Under the pieces are notes generated by a model, which was not told the origin of the DNA, made no database searches, and saw nothing but the letters and a program-made list of their open reading frames with translations. This document shows, piece by piece, positions 1-6,626 of a DNA stretch of 14,450 nucleotides. The DNA is from Oscillospiraceae bacterium (GTDB lineage: Bacteria; Bacillota_A; Clostridia; Oscillospirales; CAG-272). Both the position numbers and the translations under genes were made by a program. Each line of letters begins with the position of its first letter. Within the stretch, counting starts at the first letter, position 1. The stretch lies in contig SVRU01000073.1 of the NCBI GenBank assembly GCA_015064665.1, positions 1-14,450 of the forward strand. Direction: 5' to 3'.

Positions 1-53
1 TGCACTTTCAATTCAATACTGTATTTCTTGTTCTTGCGCGATTTCCTTGGCAT
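1..53 (-). CDS. IS3-family OrfA-like transposase, N-terminal fragment cut by window edge
   Basis: An ATG at 53 (minus) opens a frame reading MPRKSRKNKKYSIELKV before the edge. The basic start followed by a Y-S-x-E-L-K-V segment is typical of the beginning of the helix-turn-helix OrfA protein of IS3-family elements, which binds the element ends and is made together with the frameshifted OrfAB transposase. A ribosome binding site AAGGGGG sits 8 nt upstream and is also the closing arm of the terminal hairpin. Only 17 residues are visible, so the family call rests on this short match plus the IS-like context. It could be another HTH protein. Confidence 0.55.
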   Translation of the reverse strand, partial: MPRKSRKNKKYSIELKV

Positions 54-62
54 AAAAATAAC

Positions 63-117
63 CCCCTTAAAGTAGTCTTGAATACTTTTTGTTTTTTCAA
101 GTGTCTACTTTAAGGGG
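63..117 (-). promoter_or_regulatory. Inverted-repeat hairpin covering the orfA ribosome binding site
   Basis: The 13-bp arms CCCCTTAAAGTAG and CTACTTTAAGGGG are perfect. An inner CTTGAA/TTCAAG pair extends the stem around a T-rich loop. On the minus strand the second arm contains the AAGGGGG ribosome binding site of orfA and is followed by TTATTTTTATG, a run that also resembles a terminator tail. A transcript entering from the flanking operon would fold this hairpin and hide the site. A transcript starting inside the element would lack the first arm. This protective role is known for other insertion sequences and is inferred here. Confidence 0.55.
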
Positions 118-126
118 ATTATATCA

Positions 127-147
127 AAATCTGAGACAGCCGCTTTT
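127..147 (-). other. Probable left half of an operon terminator interrupted by the IS
   Basis: Directly after the TAA of the glycoside hydrolase gene, the minus strand reads AAAAGCGGCTGTCTCAGA and then runs into the IS end. An A-run followed by GCGGCTGTCTCA looks like the upstream arm of an intrinsic terminator whose partner (TGAGACAGCCGC plus T-run) is absent here. The missing arm would lie on the far side of the IS, outside the window. This is an inference from one arm only. Confidence 0.35.
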
Positions 148-2157
148 TTATTTAAACTCAACAATGCAAAGATCAAATCCCGAAAGATTTAATTTTACGT
201 TTCCGTTTGTTGAAAGCGTTTTGCCCGTAAGAGAACAATTTACCGTGCGAAATTTACTTTTTATCTCAAACTCGGACTCGTAATTTTTGTCGGTCAGAGC
301 AAGTATTGCAAGGACGGAGTCCTCTTTTTTATAAACGCTCAGCTTAATATTTTCGTCCGACACCGATATTCCCTTTTCTTCCTTGGAATAAAAAGGAACA
401 AAATGCGCTTGGTCGACTCCGAAATTATCGTATATCTCCCATATTTTTGATATTTTTTCAAGCGGCTCACCAACATCATTAACCTTTGGCAGTATACCAA
501 ACGGCAAGGAAACCGCAAACGCCATATCAATGCTCCATTCGGGTGGATTCAGATAGCAAAGCATATATATCATTAGTCCGAGATTTTTGCCCGTGTAAAG
601 GCATTTGAAATATTCGTCGGGCAATTTGCTTATGCTTCCGTCGATGAACAATCTTTGGAATGTTTCACCGTCCCACATCGAACTTGCAAAGGAAAGTGCT
701 GGCATATTAAATGCCGAGCCTGCGTGACAGTTTATGACTCCGCCCCTGTCCTCGCATATGATTTCGTATAGCTTTTTCATAGTCTTGCGCGCACCGAAAA
801 CGGGATAGGTGGGATAAAGCTTGCCATCGGGTGAATAGCATCCGCACCCGTGCGATGTGTTCTGGCAAGCCCACAGGTACGCCGTGCCGTCAAGATATAA
901 TCCGTCAAAACCATACGTTCTGACGAGTTTTTCAATTCCGTCAGTAAAGAACTCCGACCAGCGAGAATTCTGACATACCTTACAATCCCTTTGGGCAGGC
1001 TGTCTGTACCAGCGTCCGATTCTTGTGGTTCTGACCTCGACGTCGGGCGAAAGCTCTCTAAAATAAGGTGCAAGCGTCGATATCTCGTAACCGAAATACG
1101 GAATTACCTTTATATTTCTTTTGTGGCACTCGTCTATTATGTATCTCAACCGTCTTGCTGTAGCCGAGGTGAGTATGGGCGAATTTTGAATATCGTTCCA
1201 TTTTTCGTGCAGATATAGTGTGTTAACACCGAGCCGTTTTAATCTGTCAAAGGTTATCTCGCCTGTATTTTCAAACGGTGACGACAGAAATTCCTCATAA
1301 TCACTCTCTATTTTTTTAAAGCAATCAATATGAACAGCCTTTTCAGACGTAAGAGTCTGTATAACGGGTTTTACGGGGGTCGTCATAATGCCGAATCTGA
1401 AGCTTAAGGGACTAAGACTCATTCTCTCTTTCGTATCGCATTTGTCAATGTCTCTCCAAGCAAAAGGTTCCTCGTCAATAAGCCTTATACGAAGAAGCAC
1501 CTCTTTCTCTCCCGGTATTATTTCAATAAATCTTTCGTTTTCAAAAGGTGTAAGATTCTTTTGGCTCTCCATGGACATCATAAAGCCGACGTCATCGTTT
1601 GCGAGAAAAATCTGAGATTTGAAAGGAAGATGCATAAATTCTTTAATTTCATCGCTTGCCTCGAGAGTTGACATGTTTTCACTCCGCGGAAACATCTGAT
1701 AATATTTAGCCACTTCCCTGCTTATCGGAATTTCAAGCCAAAGGCGCGAAAGTGTGTACCGATACGGCTTAAGCCCTTCAAATCCGAAAATCTGCTTGAC
1801 CGTTCTTCCGCGCGGTACAATGGTAAGAGTGGTGTCGATGAATCCGTCAAACTCGCACCTCATTGCAACGTTCAGGACAAATTCGTCGGATTCGGCACTT
1901 GCAACGGTTTCTGCATAAGCATCGGAGCTGTTATCCATTGCAAAAACCCTGTATTCCTCAAACACAAAGTCCTCTCCGTCTTCGGTTCCTACAACACGTA
2001 TCGGCGACGAAAGAATTTTTTGCCCTTGGGAGCTCATTGCTTCAAGAAAAGAGAGCCTGCCTGATTGGTTCTCTCGTCCCCATACTCCAACATTTACAGA
2101 ATTTATATCTTCACGTACGGTAATGGGCGTCCACGGCTTCATAACTTTATCAGTCAT
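148..2157 (-). CDS. DUF6067/GH123_N-like glycoside hydrolase
   Basis: A 669-residue protein with no signal peptide, so probably cytoplasmic. Residues about 1-265 form a beta-sandwich-like N-terminal region ending in FGIMTTPVKP, the signature junction of GH123_N/DUF6067 proteins. Residues about 300-580 look like a TIM barrel: GVNTLYLHEKWNDIQ, then HKRNIKVIPYFGYEIS, then GFDGLYLDGT with Asp423, and later MWDGE at 494-498. Asp423 and Asp496/Glu498 are candidate catalytic acids. A C-terminal beta domain (about 590-669) closes the protein. The start at 2157 is preferred over an ATG at 2223 because AAAGGAGA lies just upstream and the longer form would overlap the preceding gene. It lies 13 bp after the DUF5107 gene, so the two are co-transcribed. 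The family call is firm; the substrate is unknown, and retained activity is inferred from the acidic residues. Confidence 0.8.
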   Translation of the reverse strand: MTDKVMKPWTPITVREDINSVNVGVWGRENQSGRLSFLEAMSSQGQKILSSPIRVVGTEDGEDFVFEEYRVFAMDNSSDAYAETVASAESDEFVLNVAMRCEFDGFIDTTLTIVPRGRTVKQIFGFEGLKPYRYTLSRLWLEIPISREVAKYYQMFPRSENMSTLEASDEIKEFMHLPFKSQIFLANDDVGFMMSMESQKNLTPFENERFIEIIPGEKEVLLRIRLIDEEPFAWRDIDKCDTKERMSLSPLSFRFGIMTTPVKPVIQTLTSEKAVHIDCFKKIESDYEEFLSSPFENTGEITFDRLKRLGVNTLYLHEKWNDIQNSPILTSATARRLRYIIDECHKRNIKVIPYFGYEISTLAPYFRELSPDVEVRTTRIGRWYRQPAQRDCKVCQNSRWSEFFTDGIEKLVRTYGFDGLYLDGTAYLWACQNTSHGCGCYSPDGKLYPTYPVFGARKTMKKLYEIICEDRGGVINCHAGSAFNMPALSFASSMWDGETFQRLFIDGSISKLPDEYFKCLYTGKNLGLMIYMLCYLNPPEWSIDMAFAVSLPFGILPKVNDVGEPLEKISKIWEIYDNFGVDQAHFVPFYSKEEKGISVSDENIKLSVYKKEDSVLAILALTDKNYESEFEIKSKFRTVNCSLTGKTLSTNGNVKLNLSGFDLCIVEFK

Positions 2158-2170
2158 ATTATAATCTCCT

Positions 2171-4081
2171 TTAATGCATTCTGAAATCAATTTCATAGGG
2201 TATGGGATATTCCAGAAGCACACGCTCGTCTGTTATACTTTCGGCCGACACGCCATCTCTTTTTGCAATTTTCTTTCTGTACATTTCTACCCAAAGATTC
2301 GTTGTGGAATACTCGCCCTCTCTTATATCCGGCATAGATAATTCCTTGTTTATAAATTTCTCGGCTTCTTCTGCTCGGTCAAGCTCAACAAGGCACTTTC
2401 CAACGAACATTTTGACACGTCCCTCGGCTTTTATCTCTTCAGAAGCGTTACTGTAAAAGTCGATAAATTCATTATATTTTCCCACAGCGGTACAAACCTC
2501 GGCATAAAGGCAAACGGTTTGAAAATGTTCGGGATTCAATCGGCATGCCTCATAGGCAAGCTTGTATGCTCGCGGTTTATCTCTCTCGATATAAAGAGCC
2601 AGAAGCGACGCGGCGGAAAGTGTGTAATCATGCTCACGTATAGCAAGTGATTTCTTTATCATTTCAACCGATGAATCAAAATTGCGGTTAGCGTAATCGA
2701 TTATGGCAAGGATATAATAATCGAACTCGGTGAGCTTTCTTTTTTTCAGTATCAGATTTTTATATTCGACATCAATAACGAAAGCTGTATTCGCATCCGC
2801 GCGGTATTCGCCGCCCGAAATCAAGGAATGGTAGTACTCAAACTCGGGGGTAAGGCTTTCTTTCGGAAATTCAAGCTCTGCCGACAGCCGCACGCCCGTT
2901 ATAAGCTCTTTAAGATATCCCCTAGGTGAGCCTAGAATTTCAGGAAAAAAGTCTTTGCGCTTTTCAAAAAGCTCTGCGCTGACGTCTTTATTTTTCGCTA
3001 TGTCTTCAAGAACTTTTACACTCTCCGAGTAAGACTTGATACCTATATCGACAAGCGAATAGTTTTCTACAAAGCTTATCTCTTCTCTTGCTCCTAGCTT
3101 CATATGCTCGAACTGTGTTTTCATAAGACCCGCCTGCACCTCGATATAATTTCCTCGGTTGCAAAGCCGACTGTTCCAATGCTCTCCGCCTCTGCCCTTG
3201 CCCCACAGAAATGTTTTTCTGCCGACAAGATTATCAGCAGACGTGTGAAACAGACCTATACCGTTACCGTCAAGAACGGCTATCCATTTGCGTTTGCCCC
3301 GGGGAATATCGTAAAAATAGTCCTTTGCATCCTTGGTATGCCCGGGATAGCTCATTTGTTCGCTTACGGAGGTCTTCGATATCTTATATCCGCCGTCGCG
3401 GTATGAGGTAACGTAGGTTTTGTCGGCAGGAACATAAATCCTGTTTCCTTCCTCTCTTACCGCTATATTTGACCACCAATACGTGAATGTTTCGGTATCA
3501 CTAGTGTTAACGATATTGACCCGTGTCAAAAGCTCTGCTCCCGAAAGTGTAAATTCGATACTGTAAACAACTCCTCGGATCTCCTCGTACTCATACATAC
3601 AAAGGATATCGTTCCCGCGTTTGCCCCGGCATTTTTTTGCAAACAGAGGACGGCAGGTAAGCGGAGTATGCCCTTTCATGCCAATATTCCACTCTACACC
3701 GCCTGCAAACCAAGCATTGCAAAGTGCGAGATTTGCAATGCTAACAGACCCGTTTTCGTAAATTAAATCTCTGTTGTATTTCTTGTCGTAAAGCGACCAG
3801 AGTCTGCCTCCGAGTTCGGGCAGAAAAACAGCTCTTATATTTTCATTTTCAAGGATAGCTGCATTAAACTCCCGCACAGCTTGCCTTTTGCCATAGTTAT
3901 TCTGCATCTTGTACGGAAGAATCGTATGAATCATTCCACGCCCGATATTTTCCGCCTGCTCGGCATCAACCGACTCATCGCAGACAAAAAATGCCGCTGA
4001 ATCCGGATTTTTTATATCGGGAATAGAGCTTTCCTTTTCTATAACATCACATAGGATACTTATTTTTTTAAATTCAAGCAT
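2171..4081 (-). CDS. DUF5107 domain protein with C-terminal TPR-like repeats
   Basis: A 636-residue protein without a signal peptide. Residues about 45-345 match the DUF5107 pattern: FLPELGGRLWSLYDK at 87-100, then NLALCNAWFAGGVEWNIG at 117-134, then YWWSNIAV at 201-208. This fold resembles aldose 1-epimerase and other carbohydrate-binding beta-sandwiches, with GGVEWN and HWNSR (301-305) as likely sugar-site segments. Residues about 450-600 are alpha-helical and TPR-like, as in other DUF5107 proteins. The start is supported by AAAGGGGAA upstream. It is the first gene of an operon driven by a perfect sigma-A promoter, and the AraC gene is divergent. The family is common in carbohydrate loci but its reaction is not settled to my knowledge. 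A role in sugar or glycan handling is inferred from fold and neighbours. Confidence 0.8.
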   Translation of the reverse strand: MLEFKKISILCDVIEKESSIPDIKNPDSAAFFVCDESVDAEQAENIGRGMIHTILPYKMQNNYGKRQAVREFNAAILENENIRAVFLPELGGRLWSLYDKKYNRDLIYENGSVSIANLALCNAWFAGGVEWNIGMKGHTPLTCRPLFAKKCRGKRGNDILCMYEYEEIRGVVYSIEFTLSGAELLTRVNIVNTSDTETFTYWWSNIAVREEGNRIYVPADKTYVTSYRDGGYKISKTSVSEQMSYPGHTKDAKDYFYDIPRGKRKWIAVLDGNGIGLFHTSADNLVGRKTFLWGKGRGGEHWNSRLCNRGNYIEVQAGLMKTQFEHMKLGAREEISFVENYSLVDIGIKSYSESVKVLEDIAKNKDVSAELFEKRKDFFPEILGSPRGYLKELITGVRLSAELEFPKESLTPEFEYYHSLISGGEYRADANTAFVIDVEYKNLILKKRKLTEFDYYILAIIDYANRNFDSSVEMIKKSLAIREHDYTLSAASLLALYIERDKPRAYKLAYEACRLNPEHFQTVCLYAEVCTAVGKYNEFIDFYSNASEEIKAEGRVKMFVGKCLVELDRAEEAEKFINKELSMPDIREGEYSTTNLWVEMYRKKIAKRDGVSAESITDERVLLEYPIPYEIDFRMH

Positions 4082-4100
4082 ATGAAATTCCCCTTTCTCT

Positions 4101-4136
4101 TTTTTTAATTATAAATCCTTGCATAATCGATGTCAA
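4101..4136 (-). promoter_or_regulatory. Sigma-A promoter of the DUF5107/GH operon
   Basis: On the minus strand a -35 TTGACA (4131-4136) and a -10 TATAAT (4108-4113) are separated by exactly 17 bp, a perfect consensus. Transcription should start near 4101, leaving about 20 nt of leader with the AAAGGGGAA ribosome binding site. A promoter this strong would need a repressor, or the operon is made at a high level. Confidence 0.8.
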
Positions 4137-4176
4137 TGTAAAATATGCGTATCTTTTGTATAAAACGACTATATAT
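4137..4176. promoter_or_regulatory. Candidate tandem AraC-type operator between divergent -35 boxes
   Basis: Two 20-bp segments, 4137-4156 and 4157-4176, both start with TGTA and agree at 13 of 20 positions (TGTAaAAtAtGcgTATcTtT pattern). AraC-family proteins usually bind direct repeats about one or two helical turns apart, which fits this spacing. The pair fills the gap between the two -35 boxes, and 4176 is the first base of the araC -35. The site would place the regulator over both promoters. The agreement is modest and the region is AT-rich, so this is a candidate only. Confidence 0.4.
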
Positions 4177-4211
4177 TGACATTTGATAAATATCAAGGTA
4201 TAATCAAGAAA
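4176..4211 (+). promoter_or_regulatory. Sigma-A promoter of the AraC-family gene with a palindrome in its spacer
   Basis: The -35 TTGACA (4176-4181) and -10 TATAAT (4199-4204) are separated by 17 bp, a second perfect consensus. Inside the spacer TTGATA-AA-TATCAA (4183-4196) is a perfect palindrome with 6-bp arms, a good position for a repressor that would block RNA polymerase. The start would be near 4211, giving a leader of about 14 nt containing AAAGGGGGG. Confidence 0.8.
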
Positions 4212-4224
4212 GGGGGGATTTATT

Positions 4225-5001
4225 ATGAATGATTTAAATATTAGTATATCTGATATTGCGGTAATAAACGAATTCAGCTCTGACAGTGAAGATTTTAAAT
4301 TTACTCACGCCGACAGAAAATGGAGTGGATTTGTATATTTCACCGAAGGCGAGGGAAACTTTTGCATTTTGGGAGGAGAAAGCTTTAAAATAAAAAAATC
4401 CAGCCTCGTTTTGCTTAAGGCAGGAGACAGCTATTCGTTTTCAATTAAAGCAGGATACCGTTATATTGCCTCGGCATACAGGATTTTGGACAACGATAAT
4501 TCACTTGCCCTTTTGCCAAAAGTTCTGGAATGTTCGGAATCAGAGAACTTACTTGTTTCAAAAATTTATAAGAGTTGGCAACAACGCAAAAATTACAGTT
4601 TGCTGAGTTGTAAAATAGATATCCTTACACTTTACCTTGAACTTTTCAAGAAGCATTTACCCCAGAGATATACCGACCCCGTTATAAACAGTGCGACGGA
4701 TTTTATAAATTCAAATTTCAAAAGGTGCTTTTCTTCCCGAGAGCTAGCCGATTTTTGCAAAATAAGCGAATCCTATCTCAGATTCAAATTTAAAGAGGCA
4801 CTCGGTGTTACGATTACCGAATATAGAGAACAAGCCAGAATCGAAGAGGCAAAAAGAATGCTGTCCTCGCTGATTTTTACACCAAAAGAAATAGCATATG
4901 AGCTTGGCTACTCAGACGTTTATCACTTTACAAAAGTGTTTAAACAAAAAACGGGCATACCGCCCGCTAAATATGCACGGTTTGAAAAAACTAAAAAATG
5001 A
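4225..5001 (+). CDS. AraC-family transcriptional regulator
   Basis: A 258-residue DNA-binding regulator. Residues about 1-140 form a cupin-like ligand domain (VYFTEGEGNFCILGGESFKI at 37-56, then SLVLLKAGDSYSFSI). Residues about 154-253 carry the paired helix-turn-helix motifs: first ELADFCKISESYLRFKFKEA, then the second motif KEIAYELGYSDVYHFTKVFK at 221-240, followed by the standard GIPPAKYAR ending. The start is supported by AAAGGGGGG 7 nt upstream. It is divergent from the DUF5107/GH operon, the classic layout for a local sugar-responsive activator, so it probably controls that operon and itself. The inducer cannot be told from sequence. Its TGA stop sits at the edge of the repeat-rich region that follows. 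Confidence 0.93.
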   Translation: MNDLNISISDIAVINEFSSDSEDFKFTHADRKWSGFVYFTEGEGNFCILGGESFKIKKSSLVLLKAGDSYSFSIKAGYRYIASAYRILDNDNSLALLPKVLECSESENLLVSKIYKSWQQRKNYSLLSCKIDILTLYLELFKKHLPQRYTDPVINSATDFINSNFKRCFSSRELADFCKISESYLRFKFKEALGVTITEYREQARIEEAKRMLSSLIFTPKEIAYELGYSDVYHFTKVFKQKTGIPPAKYARFEKTKK

Positions 5002-5375
5002 CAAGCAATGCAGGTATACCGGGTGATGTTCTTAGGTGGAATTTGAAAAGCCGATAAGTGCGAGCATCGTATTTGTCCGGTCAAACACTTTATAGGCTAA
5101 GCCCAAACCCTTATAACGACAGAAAGAGATAACAAATCGGTTTGCAGCACGAAATGTTATCTCTTTTTCTGCCTGTGAAGTTTTCGCTGACGCGAAAGTG
5201 AAGTTGCGTTGCAGTGAAGTTTGTTCTACGCACAAGTGAAGTTAAGTTTGCCAGCTTTGCCAAAGGCAAAACTTCACTATCCGCAGGATAACTTCACTTA
5301 CAAAGTAAACTTCACTTGCCCATTGGGGCAAACTTAGTTTTAGCGTGTTCTCCGTTAAGGATAACACGCTAAGCG
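5002..5375. repeat. Gene-free hairpin-array repeat element, probably dispersed
   Basis: This 405-bp gene-free gap (to 5406) holds a structured element. The right part has GTGAAGT four times (5175, 5198, 5214, 5236), then its complement ACTTCAC three times (5271, 5291, 5309) and a degraded copy near 5332. Every spacer between these motifs is itself a short hairpin, for example TTTCGC-tgac-GCGAAA, TATCC-gca-GGATA and TTGCCC-attg-GGGCAA. It ends with a 10-bp stem TTAGCGTGTT/AACACGCTAA (5340-5349, 5363-5372). The left part (about 5002-5120) has no clear structure; its minus-strand translation resembles short spurious ORFs that I recall from many gut Clostridia, which suggests a dispersed repeat. 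That recollection is unverified. Confidence 0.65.
5123..5168 (+). terminator. Candidate terminator downstream of the AraC-family gene
   Basis: AAAGAGATAACA (5123-5134) pairs perfectly with TGTTATCTCTTT (5155-5166) around a 20-nt loop, and the stem runs into a T-rich tail. The stem is AT-rich and the loop long, so termination would be weak. It lies about 120 bp after the AraC stop and may instead be a structural part of the repeat element around it. Confidence 0.4.
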
Positions 5376-5406
5376 ATGTTTGTATTTTCTGTTTGTATAT
5401 AATTAT

Positions 5407-6450
5407 TTACATTACAAACTGCACCGTACAGAAGGCTGCATATATTGCCAAAAGCATAATACCCTGCACCCGTGAGAGCTTTTGGCGAATCAAAGCAGGA
5501 ACAACCATAATAAGCATTGCTCCGATAGCAACCGGTATATCCATTACCAAAGAAGCATTCATACCGAAGAGCTGACTTGCATTCGGAACGGGGAAAGGAG
5601 ATATCGTTACAGCAACACCGCTTACAAGAACAAGGTTAAAGAGGTTTGCGCCGATAATATTACCGAGCGAGAGTGCACCGTGACCCTTTGCCAAAGACGT
5701 AATTGCCGTAACAAGCTCGGGAAGCGATGTTCCGAGAGCAACGAAGGTAAGAGCAATTACCGTTTCGGGAACGCCAAGCTTCTCGGCAATAATCGTTCCG
5801 TTATCGACGAGCAGATTTGCTCCGAGAGCAATGACAGCCGCACCGACTACAAGCAGGACGATTTCTCTGGCAATCGTATTTTTTTCACCGTTTATATGTG
5901 CAAGAGCCTTTTTAAAGAAGCTTAGCGAGGCATATTCTTCGTCGGAAAGCGAGCTTTCGCCCTCTTCCTCCTCCCCCTCTGCCACTGCAAGCTCGGGATT
6001 TTTCTTCATTTGAAGAACGGTAAGAAGCATATACACTGCAAAAACCGAAAGAAGAACCACGCCGACCCATCTTGAAAAATCGCCCGTGGTATAAGCTATC
6101 GTTGCATAAAACGCCGCCGCACCAAAGAAAAAGCAACCGGGAACCACCATTGATTTTCTATCAGCCTTGCCCGGCTTGATCGCAATAGTCAACGCGGCAA
6201 TAAGCGAGGTATTGCAAATAATCGAGCCAATAGCATTTCCGTAAGCCATAGCGCCCGAACCCGCCATAGCTCCCTGCGCCGAAACCATGACCTCAGGCAG
6301 CGTCGTTCCTATAGATACGACGGTTGCGCCTATAAGAATTTCGGGAAGATTAAAGCGGTGCGCAACACCCGTAGCACCGTCAACGAACCAGTCGCCGCCC
6401 TTAATGAGAAGCACGAGTCCTACAGCAAAAAGCAAAATCGGAATCAACAT
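5407..6450 (-). CDS. CaCA-family Na+/Ca2+ antiporter (YrbG-like)
   Basis: A 347-residue membrane protein with about ten hydrophobic segments and the two alpha repeats of the CaCA family. Repeat one has GATVVSIGTTLPEVMVSA with Glu53, and GNAIGSIICNTSL with Asn80. Repeat two has ALTFVALGTSLPELVTA with Glu245, and GNIIGANLFNLVLVSG with Asn269. These Glu and Asn residues bind the exchanged ions in the family. An acidic loop (EGEEEEGESSLSDEE, about 158-172) lies between the halves, on the cytoplasmic side if topology is typical. Such proteins exchange Ca2+ for Na+ (or K+/H+ in some relatives). The start is supported by CAGGATGG upstream. It is a single gene, divergent from the MATE gene, and its 3' side abuts the hairpin array. 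Ion specificity is inferred. Confidence 0.92.
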   Translation of the reverse strand: MLIPILLFAVGLVLLIKGGDWFVDGATGVAHRFNLPEILIGATVVSIGTTLPEVMVSAQGAMAGSGAMAYGNAIGSIICNTSLIAALTIAIKPGKADRKSMVVPGCFFFGAAAFYATIAYTTGDFSRWVGVVLLSVFAVYMLLTVLQMKKNPELAVAEGEEEEGESSLSDEEYASLSFFKKALAHINGEKNTIAREIVLLVVGAAVIALGANLLVDNGTIIAEKLGVPETVIALTFVALGTSLPELVTAITSLAKGHGALSLGNIIGANLFNLVLVSGVAVTISPFPVPNASQLFGMNASLVMDIPVAIGAMLIMVVPALIRQKLSRVQGIMLLAIYAAFCTVQFVM

Positions 6451-6508
6451 AAAATTTTTCCATCCTGATTATTTTATTTTTTACAATTTACTATATATAA
6501 ACCACATT

Positions 6509-6537
6509 ATGTTACCATATAATGCAAAAAAAGTCAA
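6509..6537 (-). promoter_or_regulatory. Possible promoter of the Na+/Ca2+ antiporter gene
   Basis: On the minus strand TTGACT (6532-6537) lies 17 bp before TAACAT (6509-6514). The -35 is close to consensus but the -10 matches only four of six bases. The region is very AT-rich, so other -10 boxes are possible. Confidence 0.4.
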
Positions 6538-6565
6538 TAGCCTCGGTTTATTAACAAAAATATAC

Positions 6566-6594
6566 TTGACATATATTCCTTATTATGTTAGATT
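6566..6594 (+). promoter_or_regulatory. Promoter of the MATE/SGNH operon
   Basis: A perfect -35 TTGACA (6566-6571) is followed after 17 bp by TAGATT (6589-6594), which matches four of six bases of the -10. The start would be near 6601, giving a leader of about 25 nt that contains the AAAGGA ribosome binding site at 6615-6620. Confidence 0.6.
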
Positions 6595-6626
6595 TATATA
6601 GTTAAAATAAAATTAAAGGATATAAA

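Larger units (their letters stand above)
1..126 (-). mobile_element. End of an IS3-family-like insertion sequence (continues off the left edge)
   Basis: Read on the minus strand, the element seems to begin near 126 with a TG-type terminus (TGATATAATCCCC). It continues through AAAGTAGACA and reaches the start of a transposase-like orfA at 53. The arrangement is terminal repeat, inner copy of the repeat as a hairpin, ribosome binding site, then orfA. From memory this resembles IS150-group IS3 elements of gut Firmicutes. Seen directly: arms at 63-75 and 105-117 are a perfect 13-bp inverted repeat, and inner arms at 77-82 and 96-101 add 6 bp. The exact outer boundary and any target duplication are inferred, because the other end lies outside the window. 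Confidence 0.6.

Noticed and set aside
2158..2223. Upstream ATG extending the glycoside hydrolase by 22 residues
   Set aside because: The extension overlaps the DUF5107 stop codon region, has no ribosome binding site, and does not look like family sequence. The ATG at 2157 has AAAGGAGA.
5032..5235. 67-residue open frame on the minus strand across the hairpin array
   Set aside because: It reads through several perfect mini-hairpins, has no convincing ribosome binding site, and its sequence follows the repeat structure. It is probably a by-product of the element.
5170..5335. CRISPR-like array because of the repeated 7-bp motif
   Set aside because: The repeats are only 7 bp, they switch orientation midway, and the spacers are short hairpins of uneven length. 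No cas genes are nearby.
5482..5925. 147-residue plus-strand open frame opposite the Na+/Ca2+ antiporter gene
   Set aside because: It is antisense to a conserved gene, rich in Asn, Arg and Cys, and without a family resemblance.
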